Position numbers and translations under genes: made by a program. From assembly GCF_943846705.1 (NCBI RefSeq), contig NZ_OX044366.1, forward strand, positions 1,488,001 through 1,552,000: a DNA stretch of 64,000 bases, written 5' to 3'. The DNA is from an uncultured Pseudomonas sp. Its GTDB lineage: Bacteria > Pseudomonadota > Gammaproteobacteria > Pseudomonadales > Pseudomonadaceae. Below are positions 49,101-58,567 of the stretch, one piece after another. The notes beneath the pieces were generated by a model. That model made no database searches. It saw only the letters and a program-made list of their open reading frames with translations, and was not told where the DNA came from. The number at the start of each line of letters is the position of its first letter. Position 1 is the stretch's first letter.

Positions 49101-49217
49101 ATAACTCCCTGACAATCCTGATAACTAAGCAGTGTCGGCAGCATGACGCGAAGCAGGCGGACTGTCTGCCGACTTAATCCATTTCCGCGTAGCCAGCGTA
49201 TCCGGTGGTGTTAGGTG

Positions 49218-49892
49218 TTAGGCGCGCTTGAGTGTCTGCACACCCTCTGCCGTGCCGAGCAGCAGCAAGTCGGCCGGACGTGCGGCGAACAGGCCATTGG
49301 TGACCACGCCGACGATGGCGTTGATCTGGCTTTCCAGCTCGGCTGGGTTGCTGATCGACAGGTTGAACACGTCGAGGATGATATTGCCGTTGTCGGTCAG
49401 CACGCCCTCGCGGTACACCGGGTCGCCGCCGAGTTTGACCAGCTGGCGCGCGACATGGCTGCGCGCCATCGGGATCACTTCCACTGGCAGTGGGAAGGCA
49501 CCGAGCAGCGGCACCAGCTTGCTGGCGTCGGCGATGCAGATAAAGGTTTGCGCCACGGCGGCAACGATCTTCTCGCGGGTCAGGGCTGCGCCGCCGCCTT
49601 TGATCAGGTTGAGGTGTTCGTCGCTTTCATCGGCACCGTCGACATAGAACTCCAGGTCGCTGACGCTGTTCAGCTCATACACCGGAATGCCGTGGCCCTT
49701 GAGGCGCGCGGCAGTGGCTTCGGAACTGGCCACCGCGCCGTCGAATTCCATCTTGTGCTTGGCCAGGGCGTCGATAAAACAGTTGGCGGTGGAGCCGGTG
49801 CCAACCCCGATCACACTCTTGGCGTCGAGCTTGGGGAGAATGAAGTCGACGGCAGCCTGGGCGACGGCTTGCTTGAGTTGATCCTGGTTCAT
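49218..49892 (-). CDS. rpiA: RpiA, ribose-5-phosphate isomerase A
   Basis: The 224-residue protein interconverts ribulose-5-phosphate and ribose-5-phosphate. It contains GVGTGSTANCFIDAL (residues 29-43, phosphate-binding), DGADESDEHLNLIKGGGAALTREKIVA (residues 85-111, catalytic region) and the KLGGDPVYREG segment. The start at 49892 gives MNQDQLKQAVAQAAVDFI, the usual N terminus; a longer frame is not conserved. No obvious ribosome site precedes it. It is divergent from ilvA, as in P. aeruginosa (PA0330-PA0331, from memory). Confidence 0.95.
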   Translation of the reverse strand: MNQDQLKQAVAQAAVDFILPKLDAKSVIGVGTGSTANCFIDALAKHKMEFDGAVASSEATAARLKGHGIPVYELNSVSDLEFYVDGADESDEHLNLIKGGGAALTREKIVAAVAQTFICIADASKLVPLLGAFPLPVEVIPMARSHVARQLVKLGGDPVYREGVLTDNGNIILDVFNLSISNPAELESQINAIVGVVTNGLFAARPADLLLLGTAEGVQTLKRA

Positions 49893-50047
49893 CGAGGGGC
49901 CTGGCGTGGGAATTAGGAGGGGCAAATTATAGCGCGCCTGGGCGGCCAGTGGGCCGGGGGGCGGGAAAACCCATGTGTTGTGTGGTCGTTCGGCGCGGCG
50001 CTGGGGTAGACTCGCGGACTCCCTGAAAAGCCGCCTGCGATCACGCC

Positions 50048-51562
50048 ATGCTCGAACAGTACGTTAAAAAGATCCTCACCTCGCGCGTCTACGACGTCGC
50101 GGTGGAAACTCCGCTGCAAGTTGCCCCCCAGCTTTCTGAGCGTCTGGGCAATCAGATTTTGCTCAAGCGTGAAGACCTGCAGCCGGTGTACTCGTTCAAG
50201 ATTCGCGGCGCTTATAACAAGCTGGCCCAGCTCTCGGCTGCAGAGCAGGGGCGTGGCGTGGTCACGGCCTCGGCCGGCAATCACGCCCAAGGGCTGGCGC
50301 TGGCGGCCAAGGTGCTGGGTGTTAAAGCCACCATCGTGATGCCCAAGACCACCCCGGAAATCAAGGTGCAGGGCGTGCGCTCGCGGGGCGGCAAGGTGGT
50401 ATTGCACGGCGACAGCTTCCCCGAGGCGCTGGCCTATTCGCTGAAACTGGTCGACGAGAAGGGCTACATCTATATCCACCCTTACGACGATCCGCACACC
50501 ATCGCTGGTCAGGGCACCGTCGCCATGGAAATCCTCCGGCAGCAGCCGGGTAAGCTCGATGCGATCTTCGTCCCGGTCGGCGGCGGTGGGCTGATCGCCG
50601 GTATCGCCGCCTACGTGAAATACCTGCGCCCGGAAATCAAGATCATTGGCGTTGAGCCGGACGATTCCAACTGCCTGCAAGCCGCCATGGCCGCCGGTGA
50701 ACGGGTGGTCTTGCCGCAGGTTGGGCTGTTTGCCGACGGCGTGGCAGTGGCGCAAATTGGTGAGCACACCTTTGCGGTGTGCAAGGACTATGTCGACGAA
50801 GTCATCACTGTCAGCACCGACGAGATCTGTGCAGCGATCAAGGATATCTACGACGATACCCGCTCGATCACCGAACCCGCAGGCGCGCTGAGCGTGGCCG
50901 GGATCAAGAAATACGTGGAACGTGAAGGTTGCAGCGCTCAGGTGCTGGTCGGCATCGACTCCGGCGCTAACGTCAACTTCGACCGCCTGCGCCACGTGGC
51001 TGAGCGCGCTGAGCTGGGCGAGAAGCGCGAAGCGATCATCGCCGTGACCATTCCCGAGCAGCCCGGCAGCTTTAAGGCGTTCTGCGAAGCAATCGGCAAG
51101 CGGCAAATCACCGAGTTCAACTACCGCTATCACCAAGACCGCGAAGCCCATATCTTCGTCGGCGTGCAGACCCATCCGGAAAACGATCCACGCGCAGCGC
51201 TGGTACAGGGCCTGTGTGAGCAGGGCTTTCCGGTGTTGGACCTGACCGATAACGAGTTGGCCAAGCTGCATATCCGTCATATGGTCGGCGGTCACGCTGC
51301 GGCGGTGCCGGACGAGGTGGTCCTGCGTTTCGAATTTCCCGAGCGCCCGGGCGCACTGTTCAATTTCCTGCAGAAGCTCGGCGGGCGCTGGAACATCTCG
51401 ATGTTCCACTACCGCAACCACGGCGCTGCCGATGGGCGCGTAGTGGCAGGCCTGCAGGTACCCAGTGCCGAGCGGCATCTGTTGCCCGCCGCGCTGGATG
51501 CCATTGGCTATCGCTATTGGGATGAGAGCGACAACCCGGCGTACAAACTCTTTTTAGGTTAA
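50048..51562 (+). CDS. ilvA: IlvA, threonine ammonia-lyase (biosynthetic)
   Basis: The 504-residue enzyme converts threonine to 2-oxobutanoate for isoleucine synthesis. The PLP lysine is K51 in YSFKIRGAYNK, and the glycine-rich phosphate loop is PVGGGGLIAGIAAYV near residue 176. Two ACT-like regulatory domains (about residues 325-500), beginning RAELGEKREAIIAVTIPEQPGSF and EFPERPGALFNFLQ, are the sites of isoleucine/valine control. Length matches the full biosynthetic form. Confidence 0.95.
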   Translation: MLEQYVKKILTSRVYDVAVETPLQVAPQLSERLGNQILLKREDLQPVYSFKIRGAYNKLAQLSAAEQGRGVVTASAGNHAQGLALAAKVLGVKATIVMPKTTPEIKVQGVRSRGGKVVLHGDSFPEALAYSLKLVDEKGYIYIHPYDDPHTIAGQGTVAMEILRQQPGKLDAIFVPVGGGGLIAGIAAYVKYLRPEIKIIGVEPDDSNCLQAAMAAGERVVLPQVGLFADGVAVAQIGEHTFAVCKDYVDEVITVSTDEICAAIKDIYDDTRSITEPAGALSVAGIKKYVEREGCSAQVLVGIDSGANVNFDRLRHVAERAELGEKREAIIAVTIPEQPGSFKAFCEAIGKRQITEFNYRYHQDREAHIFVGVQTHPENDPRAALVQGLCEQGFPVLDLTDNELAKLHIRHMVGGHAAAVPDEVVLRFEFPERPGALFNFLQKLGGRWNISMFHYRNHGAADGRVVAGLQVPSAERHLLPAALDAIGYRYWDESDNPAYKLFLG

Positions 51563-51580
51563 TCGGCAGGAGCTGAATCG

Positions 51581-52021
51581 ATGGAACATTACCAACTGCT
51601 GAAAATCCTCCACAGCGCCCCCGGCGTGCTGTTGCTGCTCGGCGTGCTGGCACACGTGTTCATGCTGCGGAAGGCCGCGCGCGGTGGCGATAGCGCTGTG
51701 CTGCAAGGCAAGCTTAAACGGACTCGGCTGATCAGCCTGCCGGTATTCGGCCTGTTGGCCCTGAGCTTGCCGGTCAGCGGCTGGTGGATGGTCAACCTGG
51801 CGGGCTTCTCGTTAGGGCAAACCTGGTTATTGGCTAGCAGCGTGCTGTTTGGCGTGTTGGTGCTGGCTGGTTTGCTGCTCAACGGTCGACTGGCCGCCTG
51901 GCAAGCCCTGGGCGATAGCCCTGCACCGGCCAAACTGCTGCGTTTCTGTGCGCTGTATGCCGGCCTGATCGTGCTGTTGTTGCTGGTGATCATGGGGTTG
52001 ATGGGGGCTAAGCCGGCTTGA
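51581..52021 (+). CDS. Integral membrane protein (DUF2269-like)
   Basis: The 146-residue protein has four membrane segments (about residues 8-28, 46-72, 78-100, 115-140). It begins MEHYQLLKILHSAPGVLLLLGVLAHVFM, resembling DUF2269 proteins. Its function is unknown. The gene starts 18 bases after ilvA, the same order as I recall in other pseudomonads, and it is followed by a strong terminator. It is probably in the ilvA operon. Confidence 0.75.
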   Translation: MEHYQLLKILHSAPGVLLLLGVLAHVFMLRKAARGGDSAVLQGKLKRTRLISLPVFGLLALSLPVSGWWMVNLAGFSLGQTWLLASSVLFGVLVLAGLLLNGRLAAWQALGDSPAPAKLLRFCALYAGLIVLLLLVIMGLMGAKPA

Positions 52022-52033
52022 TCTGCTGCACAT

Positions 52034-52063
52034 AAAAACGCCGCCTGATTGGGCGGCGTTTTT
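52034..52063. terminator. Rho-independent terminator
   Basis: AAAAACGCCGCC pairs perfectly with GGCGGCGTTTTT around a TGATTG loop. It lies between the converging membrane-protein and HAD genes and can act on both strands. Confidence 0.9.
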
Positions 52064-52135
52064 ATGGCCCGCCATTCGAGTCATTACTGCACGACGTTAA
52101 AAATGTCTCCCGGTGATTTTTTCGTTGTGGCAGGT

Positions 52136-52789
52136 TTAGCGCAGCGAGATGATCGGCCAGCCGCGCTTTTCAGCTTCGGCGCGTAGCGTCGGGTCGGGGT
52201 CGACGGCGCAGGGGCTTGCAACCTGTTCGAGCAGCGGCAGGTCATTGATTGAGTCGCTGTAGAAGCTGCTGCCAGCCAGGCTCAGGCCGGTTTCGGCGAG
52301 CCAGCGGTTAAGGCGGATGACTTTGCCTTCCTTAAAACACGGCACGTCAGTGGTGCGGCCGGTGTAGCGGCCATCGATCATTTCGCACTCGGTGGCCAGC
52401 AGGGTCTCGACGCCTAGGCGGGCGGCAATCGGGGCAGTAATAAAGCGGTTGGTCGCGGTGATGATTACCACCCGGTCACCTGCTTTGTGGTGCTCAGCCA
52501 GCAGCGCTTCACCCTTGGCGAGGATCATGGGTTCGATGCAGTCGCTCATAAACTCGCGGTGCCACTCGGCCAGTTGGGCCATTTCGCTACGCCCGAGCAG
52601 TTCCTGGCAGAAGTCCTGATAAGCCTTCACGTCCAACTGACCGGCGAGATAATCGGCATAAAAGGCGTCATTGCGGGCTTGATAGACGCTGGCATCCACA
52701 ATGCCGCGTTTACACAGGTAATCGCCCCAAGCGTGGTCGCTGTCGCCGCCGAGCAGGGTATTGTCGAGATCGAATAAAGCCAAACGCAC
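52136..52789 (-). CDS. HAD-superfamily phosphatase, SerB-like (HAD-IB)
   Basis: The GTG at 52789 is chosen since the product then begins MRLALFDLDNTLLGGDSDHAWGDYL, with HAD motif I at residue 7. The longer frame upstream overlaps the rppH promoter. The 217-residue protein also has the motif II threonine (VVIITATNRF) and the motif III/IV region (GSSFYSDSINDLPLLEQV). It belongs to the same group as the conserved HAD phosphatases near rppH in pseudomonads. The substrate is unknown; a phosphoserine-type or nucleoside phosphate is possible. It is divergent from rppH. Confidence 0.88.
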   Translation of the reverse strand: MRLALFDLDNTLLGGDSDHAWGDYLCKRGIVDASVYQARNDAFYADYLAGQLDVKAYQDFCQELLGRSEMAQLAEWHREFMSDCIEPMILAKGEALLAEHHKAGDRVVIITATNRFITAPIAARLGVETLLATECEMIDGRYTGRTTDVPCFKEGKVIRLNRWLAETGLSLAGSSFYSDSINDLPLLEQVASPCAVDPDPTLRAEAEKRGWPIISLR

Positions 52790-52932
52790 GGGGCACCTAT
52801 CATCGCAAGAGTCTGAGGGCGCTGAGGATAACGGCTTTTGTAGGTCATTCCTATTGCGCGGGCTGCTCGCGTTGCTGCTGCCGCGACCTTTGTGGAACAA
52901 TGCCGAAACATGCGTTTACGAGGTTGTGCGCC

Positions 52933-53412
52933 GTGATCGATTCTGATGGTTTTCGCCCTAATGTCGGCATCATTCTGACCAATGATGACGGCCAGGTGCT
53001 GTGGGCGCGTCGGATAAACCAGGACGCTTGGCAGTTCCCGCAAGGCGGGATTAATGACCATGAGTCGCCGGAAGAAGCGCTGTACCGCGAATTGAACGAA
53101 GAAGTCGGCCTAGAACAGCAGGATGTGAAAATTCTCGCCTGCACCCGTGGCTGGTTGCGTTATCGTCTGCCTCAGCGTTTGGTGCGCACGCACAGCCAGC
53201 CGCTGTGCATTGGGCAAAAACAGAAGTGGTTTTTGCTGCGCTTGACCGGCACCGAAGACCGTGTGCGGATGGACCTGACCGGCAAGCCGGAGTTCGACGG
53301 CTGGCGCTGGGTCAGTTACTGGTACCCGTTGGGCCAGGTGGTCACCTTCAAGCGCGAGGTTTATCGTCGCGCCTTAAAAGAACTTGCCCCGCGCCTGTTG
53401 GCGCGGGACTGA
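52933..53412 (+). CDS. rppH: RppH, RNA 5'-pyrophosphohydrolase
   Basis: The GTG start at 52933, preceded by GAGG at nine bases, gives 159 residues, the family's exact length. The Nudix box GGINDHESPEEALYRELNEEVGL is complete (residues 37-59) and WQFPQGG stands before it. RppH removes pyrophosphate from 5'-triphosphorylated mRNAs and so triggers decay. It lies just upstream of ptsP, a pairing conserved in gamma-proteobacteria. Confidence 0.95.
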   Translation: MIDSDGFRPNVGIILTNDDGQVLWARRINQDAWQFPQGGINDHESPEEALYRELNEEVGLEQQDVKILACTRGWLRYRLPQRLVRTHSQPLCIGQKQKWFLLRLTGTEDRVRMDLTGKPEFDGWRWVSYWYPLGQVVTFKREVYRRALKELAPRLLARD

Positions 53413-53430
53413 TACAGGCTAGAGCCAAGC

Positions 53431-55710
53431 ATGCTCAATACGCTGCGCAAGATTGTCCAGGAAGTGAACGCCGCTAAGGACCTTAAAGCGGCGTTGGGCA
53501 TTATCGTGCAGCGGGTGCGCGAGGCGATGGGCAGTCAGGTCTGCTCGGTCTACCTGATGGACCCGGAAACCAATCGCTTCGTGCTGATGGCGACCGAGGG
53601 CCTTAACAAGAGGGCCATCGGCAAAGTCAGCATGGCCCCCAACGAAGGCCTGGTCGGCTTGGTCGGCACCCGTGAAGAGCCGCTCAACCTCGAACACGCC
53701 TCCGAACACCCGCGCTACCGCTACTTTGCTGAAACCGGCGAGGAGCGTTACGCCTCTTTCCTCGGCTCGCCGATAATTCACCACCGTCGGGTGATGGGCG
53801 TATTGGTCGTCCAGCAAAAAGAACAACGCCAGTTTGACGAAGGTGAGGAAGCCTTCCTCGTTACCATGAGCGCCCAGCTGGCTGGGGTTATCGCCCATGC
53901 TGAAGCGACGGGTTCGATCCGCGGTCTGGGCAGGCAGGGCAAGGGCATCCAGGAAGCCAAGTTTGTTGGCGTGCCGGGCTCGCCTGGTGCGGCGGTGGGT
54001 ACGGCTGTAGTTGTACTGCCACCGGCTGATCTGGACGTGGTGCCAGACAAGTCCGTCGATGACATTGCCGCCGAATTGACCCTGTTCAACAACGCTTTAG
54101 AGGGGGTGCGCGGCGACATGCGCGCGCTTTCGGCGAAGATGGCCACTCAGTTGCGTCCCGAAGAGCGCGCGCTGTTCGACGTCTACCTGATGATGCTGGA
54201 AGACGCCGCCCTCGGTAACGAGGTGGTCAAGATCATCCGCACTGGCCAATGGGCGCAGGGTGCTTTGCGTCAGGTGGTCAGCGAGCACGTTAACCGTTTT
54301 GAGCTGATGGACGACGCCTACCTGCGCGAGCGCGCCAGCGACGTCAAAGACCTCGGCCGGCGCTTGTTGGCTTATCTGCAGCAGGCACGGCAGCAAACGC
54401 TGGTGTACCCGGACAACTGTATCCTGGTTAGCGAAGAGCTTTCGCCGGCAATGCTCGGTGAGGTGCCCGAAGGCAAGCTGGTCGGCCTGGTGTCGGTGCA
54501 GGGCTCGGGCAACTCGCATGTGGCGATCTTCGCCCGCGCCATGGGTATTCCCACGGTGATGGGCGCGGTCGATCTGCCGTATTCGAAGATCGATGGCATC
54601 CAGCTGATCGTCGATGGCTACCACGGTGAAGTGTTCACCAACCCCAGTGAGCTACTGCGCAAGCAATATGCCGAAGTGGTCGAGGAAGAGCGCCAGCTGG
54701 CCCAGGGCCTGGATGCGTTGCGCGGCTTGCCCTGCGAGACCTTAGACGGTCACCGTATGCCGCTGTGGGTCAACACGGGCCTGCTTGCCGATGTGAAGCG
54801 CGCTCAGGAACGTGGCGCCGAAGGCGTCGGCCTGTACCGCACTGAAGTGCCCTTTATGATCAAAGAGCGCTTCCCCAGCGAGAAGGAACAGCTGGCAATC
54901 TATCGCGAGCAGCTGGCGGCCTTCCACCCGCTGCCGGTGACCATGCGCAGCCTGGATATCGGCGGCGACAAGGCGCTGAGCTACTTCCCGATCAAAGAAG
55001 AAAACCCCTTCCTCGGCTGGCGCGGTATCCGCGTGACCCTCGACCACCCGGAAATCTTCCTGGTGCAGACCCGCGCCATGCTCAAGGCCAGTGAGGGGCT
55101 GAACAACCTGCGCATTCTTTTACCGATGATTTCCGGCACTCAGGAGCTGGAAGAGGCGCTGCACCTGATTCACCGCGCTTGGGGCGAGGTGCGCGATGAG
55201 GGCACTGATGTGCCGCTGCCGCCAATCGGGGTGATGATCGAGATTCCCGCTGCGGTTTACCAAGTGCGCGAGCTGGCGCGCCAAGTGGATTTCCTTTCGG
55301 TCGGCTCGAATGACCTGACCCAATACCTGCTGGCTGTGGATCGAAACAATCCACGGGTCGCCGACCTGTATGACTTCCTCCACCCGGCCGTGCTGCAGGC
55401 GCTGCAAATTGTGGTGGCCGGCGCCCATGCCGAAGGCAAGCCGGTGAGTATCTGTGGCGAGATGGCGGGTGACCCAGCCGCGGCTGTATTGCTGATGGCC
55501 ATGGGCTTTGATGGCCTGTCGATGAACGCCACCAACCTGCCCAAGGTGAAATGGCTGCTACGCCAGATCAGCATGGGCAAGGCCCAAGAGTTGCTCGCTC
55601 AGGTGATGAGCAACGACAGTCCGCAGGTGACTCACAGCACCTTGCAGCTGGCCCTGCGTAACCTCGGCCTGGGCCGTATGATCAATCCTGCATCGGATAT
55701 TCAGGCGTAA
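53431..55710 (+). CDS. ptsP: PtsP, phosphoenolpyruvate-protein phosphotransferase of the nitrogen PTS
   Basis: The 759-residue EI-Ntr protein has an N-terminal GAF domain (about residues 15-155) followed by the EI core. This includes the HPr-binding region, the phosphorylatable histidine H363 in GSGNSHVAIFARAMGIPT, and the C-terminal PEP-binding barrel with GIGLYRTEVPFM-like (EGVGLYRTEVPFM) and SVGSNDLTQYLLAVDRNN motifs. It starts the regulatory phosphotransfer chain to PtsO and PtsN. It begins 18 bases after rppH. Confidence 0.95.
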   Translation: MLNTLRKIVQEVNAAKDLKAALGIIVQRVREAMGSQVCSVYLMDPETNRFVLMATEGLNKRAIGKVSMAPNEGLVGLVGTREEPLNLEHASEHPRYRYFAETGEERYASFLGSPIIHHRRVMGVLVVQQKEQRQFDEGEEAFLVTMSAQLAGVIAHAEATGSIRGLGRQGKGIQEAKFVGVPGSPGAAVGTAVVVLPPADLDVVPDKSVDDIAAELTLFNNALEGVRGDMRALSAKMATQLRPEERALFDVYLMMLEDAALGNEVVKIIRTGQWAQGALRQVVSEHVNRFELMDDAYLRERASDVKDLGRRLLAYLQQARQQTLVYPDNCILVSEELSPAMLGEVPEGKLVGLVSVQGSGNSHVAIFARAMGIPTVMGAVDLPYSKIDGIQLIVDGYHGEVFTNPSELLRKQYAEVVEEERQLAQGLDALRGLPCETLDGHRMPLWVNTGLLADVKRAQERGAEGVGLYRTEVPFMIKERFPSEKEQLAIYREQLAAFHPLPVTMRSLDIGGDKALSYFPIKEENPFLGWRGIRVTLDHPEIFLVQTRAMLKASEGLNNLRILLPMISGTQELEEALHLIHRAWGEVRDEGTDVPLPPIGVMIEIPAAVYQVRELARQVDFLSVGSNDLTQYLLAVDRNNPRVADLYDFLHPAVLQALQIVVAGAHAEGKPVSICGEMAGDPAAAVLLMAMGFDGLSMNATNLPKVKWLLRQISMGKAQELLAQVMSNDSPQVTHSTLQLALRNLGLGRMINPASDIQA

Positions 55711-55734
55711 CAGGTGTGGCGCTGCTGATGCCAA

Positions 55735-56481
55735 TCAGCAGTTCAGTGCAACCTCTCCGAGATACACCCCATTGATGCCGAAGCTGCGCTCCACTATCTG
55801 GCGGCTGCCATCGGCATTGACGATCAGGGCGGTGCTGGCGCGCGTGCCGTAAGTCGGGCTGGCAATAAAGGCGCTGGACAACAGGCGTTCGAAGCTCAGG
55901 CCGATACCGGTTTGCGGCAGCTCTGTGTCCGCCGCCTGGGTTGGGTCGGCCAATAGCTCGAGCAGTCGGTGCGGGTGTGGTGCCTGCAGTTCGCTGTGCA
56001 GCGCGCTTTTGCTGCGTAACAGCTTGGGCCAGGGCGTGTTTAGGTCGGCATTCGATATACCGTGCACGCCTGCTGGCAATGCCGTGGCGCGTTGTTCCAG
56101 CGAGTTGAAGTGCCAGAGCTGTTGGTGATCACCCAGCAGCAGATTGAAACCGCTGTAGTGCGCGCTTTGCGCCTTCAGCTGCTGGAGGAAGTCCAGGGTG
56201 CTCAGGTCGCCCGCCAGAAAGGCCAGCGGCAATTCGCCTCGCGAGCGTGTGCCCAGGGCTAGGTTTGGGTTGCGGATATTGGTCAGGGCGGCAAAGCGCC
56301 CGTTTGGCCCGACTCCCAGCCAGGTGCCGCCGGCTTCTAGATCACGCCCGGCAAATACCCCCGGTACGTCGGGCCACTCGGCCAGTGGCTGGCTTGCCCT
56401 GGCATAGAACTCATCACGATTGGCCGCGACCAGCAGCGGCTGGGCATGACCGGGGCGCCAGGCCAGGACGATCAGGCACAT
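55735..56481 (-). CDS. NRDE-family (TANGO2-like) protein
   Basis: The 248-residue protein starts MCLIVLAW and contains the conserved NRDE motif (residues 21-24) in VAANRDEFYAR, followed by GTWLGVGPNGRFAALTNIRNP. This family is related to Ntn hydrolases, with Cys2 as likely N-terminal nucleophile, and has been linked to heme or lipid metabolism in eukaryotes. Its bacterial function is unknown. It is encoded three bases after a small unknown gene, so the two form a unit. Confidence 0.88.
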   Translation of the reverse strand: MCLIVLAWRPGHAQPLLVAANRDEFYARASQPLAEWPDVPGVFAGRDLEAGGTWLGVGPNGRFAALTNIRNPNLALGTRSRGELPLAFLAGDLSTLDFLQQLKAQSAHYSGFNLLLGDHQQLWHFNSLEQRATALPAGVHGISNADLNTPWPKLLRSKSALHSELQAPHPHRLLELLADPTQAADTELPQTGIGLSFERLLSSAFIASPTYGTRASTALIVNADGSRQIVERSFGINGVYLGEVALNC

Positions 56482-56484
56482 GGT

Positions 56485-56907
56485 TTAGCTCCTCAACTTC
56501 GCCAGTACGCCGGCGCTGTCCAGTTCGGGCCCCATGTGCAGGCGCACCTTGCGCGCACCGCAGCCCAGGCCAAGCTCCAGCAGGATGCGCTCCTCGACCT
56601 GCGACAGGCCACCTTCGAGGTGCTCCAGCGGTTGAATCAGTAATTGTGGTGGCAGGCTCAGGCGCAAAAAGCGCTTAGGCAGCAGCTGCGCGATACCGCG
56701 CTGCAGCAGGTGCTCGGCTGCGGCAAAGTCGGCCACCAGCAAGCGCTGATTGCTGAACGGTGGATCAGCCGGCAAGTGCAGTTGGCGGCCGCTTTGCAGG
56801 TGCGTCAGGTGCATCTGGTTAGAGCTCAACTTGAGGTACAGGGTCGGGCGCAAGATGGTTAATTCCAGAGTGAGTTTTGGCACTCTACGCAAAGCTTGAG
56901 CGTACAT
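56485..56907 (-). CDS. Conserved-looking protein of unknown function
   Basis: I do not recognise this 140-residue protein. It is soluble, with beta-strand-rich character in the first 65 residues (TLYLKLSSNQMHLTHL, then ADPPFSNQRLLVADFAAAEHLL). The second half holds FLRLSLPPQLLIQPLEHLEGGLSQVEERILLELGLGCGARKV, and this layout is somewhat like an actin/PilM-type or regulatory fragment. The start codon is uncertain because no ribosome site precedes it. Three bases separate it from the NRDE gene downstream, and it is divergent from the TSUP gene. Confidence 0.6.
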   Translation of the reverse strand: MYAQALRRVPKLTLELTILRPTLYLKLSSNQMHLTHLQSGRQLHLPADPPFSNQRLLVADFAAAEHLLQRGIAQLLPKRFLRLSLPPQLLIQPLEHLEGGLSQVEERILLELGLGCGARKVRLHMGPELDSAGVLAKLRS

Positions 56908-56974
56908 CCATCGCCCAAACTAGAGTCCGGCCCTGTGCATCCGTTACCATGCCGGATTGTTTGCGGGGGTGCTG

Positions 56975-57757
56975 ATGGAACTGCTGCTGTATTTAGTCTT
57001 GGGGGCTGCCGCTGGAACCCTGGCCGGGTTATTTGGTGTGGGGGGCGGCATTATCATCGTGCCGGTGTTGGTGCTGAGTTTTGCCGCGCAGGGCTTTGAA
57101 CCGGCAGTCTTAACGCACCTGGCGGTCGGCACGTCGCTGGCGACCATCATCTTCACCTCGATCAACTCGGTGCTTGAGCACCAGCGCAAAGGCGCGGTGT
57201 TGTGGCCGGTGTTTGCCTGGATGACTGTGGGCATTCTGTTTGGTGCCGCCATTGGCGCGCTGACCGCTGCAGCCATTAAGGGCCCCATGCTGCAGAAAAT
57301 TATCGGTGTATTCGCCATCACCATTGCCGTGCAGATGGCCCTGGAATTGAAACCCAAAGCCAGCCGCACTGTCCCAGGCAAGCCAGCCCTGGCCTTGGCC
57401 GGTAGCGTGATTGGCTGGGCCTCGGCAATTTTCGGGATTGGCGGCGGTTCGTTAACCGTGCCGTTCCTGACCTGGCGCAGCGTGACAATGCAGAAAGCGG
57501 TGGCGACGTCTTCGGCTTGCGGCCTGCCGATTGCCATTGCCAGTGCCCTGAGTTTTATCTGGTTGGGCTGGGATAAACCCGCACTACCGGAGTGGAGCCT
57601 GGGTTTTGTCTACCTGCCGGCGCTGGTGGGTATCGCTATTCCGAGCATGTACTTTGCCCGTGTGGGCGCACGCCTGGCGCACAAGCTGTCGCCACGCCTG
57701 CTTAAGCGTTTGTTTGCCGTGCTGCTGTTCAGCGTGGGCCTAAGTTTTCTGATTTGA
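56975..57757 (+). CDS. TSUP/TauE-SafE-family membrane transporter
   Basis: The 260-residue protein has eight or nine membrane segments and the family's duplicated motif: GLFGVGGGIIIVPVL near the N terminus and GWASAIFGIGGGSLTVPFL about residue 150. The ATG at 56975 follows GGGGGTG. Such proteins export or import sulfite, sulfoacetate or other small anions, but the substrate is unknown. It is followed by lgt after nine bases, and the gene order TSUP-lgt-thyA is conserved in pseudomonads. Confidence 0.9.
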   Translation: MELLLYLVLGAAAGTLAGLFGVGGGIIIVPVLVLSFAAQGFEPAVLTHLAVGTSLATIIFTSINSVLEHQRKGAVLWPVFAWMTVGILFGAAIGALTAAAIKGPMLQKIIGVFAITIAVQMALELKPKASRTVPGKPALALAGSVIGWASAIFGIGGGSLTVPFLTWRSVTMQKAVATSSACGLPIAIASALSFIWLGWDKPALPEWSLGFVYLPALVGIAIPSMYFARVGARLAHKLSPRLLKRLFAVLLFSVGLSFLI

Positions 57758-57766
57758 GGAATTGAA

Positions 57767-58567
57767 ATGCTGCCTTACCCGCAGATCGACCCGGTTGCAC
57801 TGGCCCTCGGCCCGCTGAAAATTCACTGGTACGGTCTGATGTACCTGATTGGCATTGGCGGTGCCTGGTGGCTGGCTTCGCGGCGGGTCAACGCCTTCGC
57901 GCCGACCTGGAACAAGGAAAAACTCTCCGACCTGGTGTTCTGGGTGGCCATGGGGGTGATTCTCGGTGGCCGTCTGGGCTATGTGCTGTTTTACGACTTG
58001 GCGGCCTACATCGCCGAACCGGTGCGCATGCTGCGCATCTGGGAAGGCGGCATGTCGTTCCACGGTGGCCTGATTGGCGTGATGCTGGCCACGTGGTGGT
58101 TCGGTAAGCGCAACAACAAGAGCTTCTTCGAGCTGATGGACTTTATCGCCCCGCTGGTGCCGATCGGTCTGGGTGCCGGGCGCATCGGTAACTTCATCAA
58201 TGCCGAGTTGTGGGGCAAAGCCACTGACCTGCCGTGGGCGATGGTCTTCCCTACCGACCCACAGCAACTGGCGCGGCATCCCTCGCAGCTGTATCAGTTC
58301 GCCCTGGAAGGCGTGGCGCTGTTTGCCATCCTCTGGTTTTACTCGCGCAAGCCGCGGCCAACCATGGCCGTGTCCGGCATGTTCGCCGCGAGTTACGGGG
58401 TGTTCCGCTTTATCGTTGAGTTCGTCCGGGTGCCGGATGCCCAGCTCGGTTACCTGGCTGGCGGCTGGCTGACCATGGGGCAGGTGCTCTGCGTGCCGAT
58501 GGTGCTCGGCGGCCTGGGCTTGATCGCCTACGCCTACAAACGTCAGGCCGCACAGGAGACCGTGTAA
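57767..58567 (+). CDS. lgt: Lgt, prolipoprotein diacylglyceryl transferase
   Basis: The 266-residue inner-membrane enzyme transfers diacylglycerol from phosphatidylglycerol to the lipobox cysteine of prolipoproteins. Seven membrane segments are visible. The key segments are SFHGGLIGVMLA (near residue 100) and GLGAGRIGNFINAELWGK (near residue 138), which contain the conserved histidine and the arginine/asparagine of the active site. It overlaps thyA by one base (TAATG), so it is translationally coupled. Confidence 0.95.
   Translation: MLPYPQIDPVALALGPLKIHWYGLMYLIGIGGAWWLASRRVNAFAPTWNKEKLSDLVFWVAMGVILGGRLGYVLFYDLAAYIAEPVRMLRIWEGGMSFHGGLIGVMLATWWFGKRNNKSFFELMDFIAPLVPIGLGAGRIGNFINAELWGKATDLPWAMVFPTDPQQLARHPSQLYQFALEGVALFAILWFYSRKPRPTMAVSGMFAASYGVFRFIVEFVRVPDAQLGYLAGGWLTMGQVLCVPMVLGGLGLIAYAYKRQAAQETV

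Noticed and set aside
49913..51478. A 521-codon minus-strand frame opposite ilvA
   Set aside because: It is antisense to a full-length, motif-complete ilvA gene and encodes no recognisable domain.
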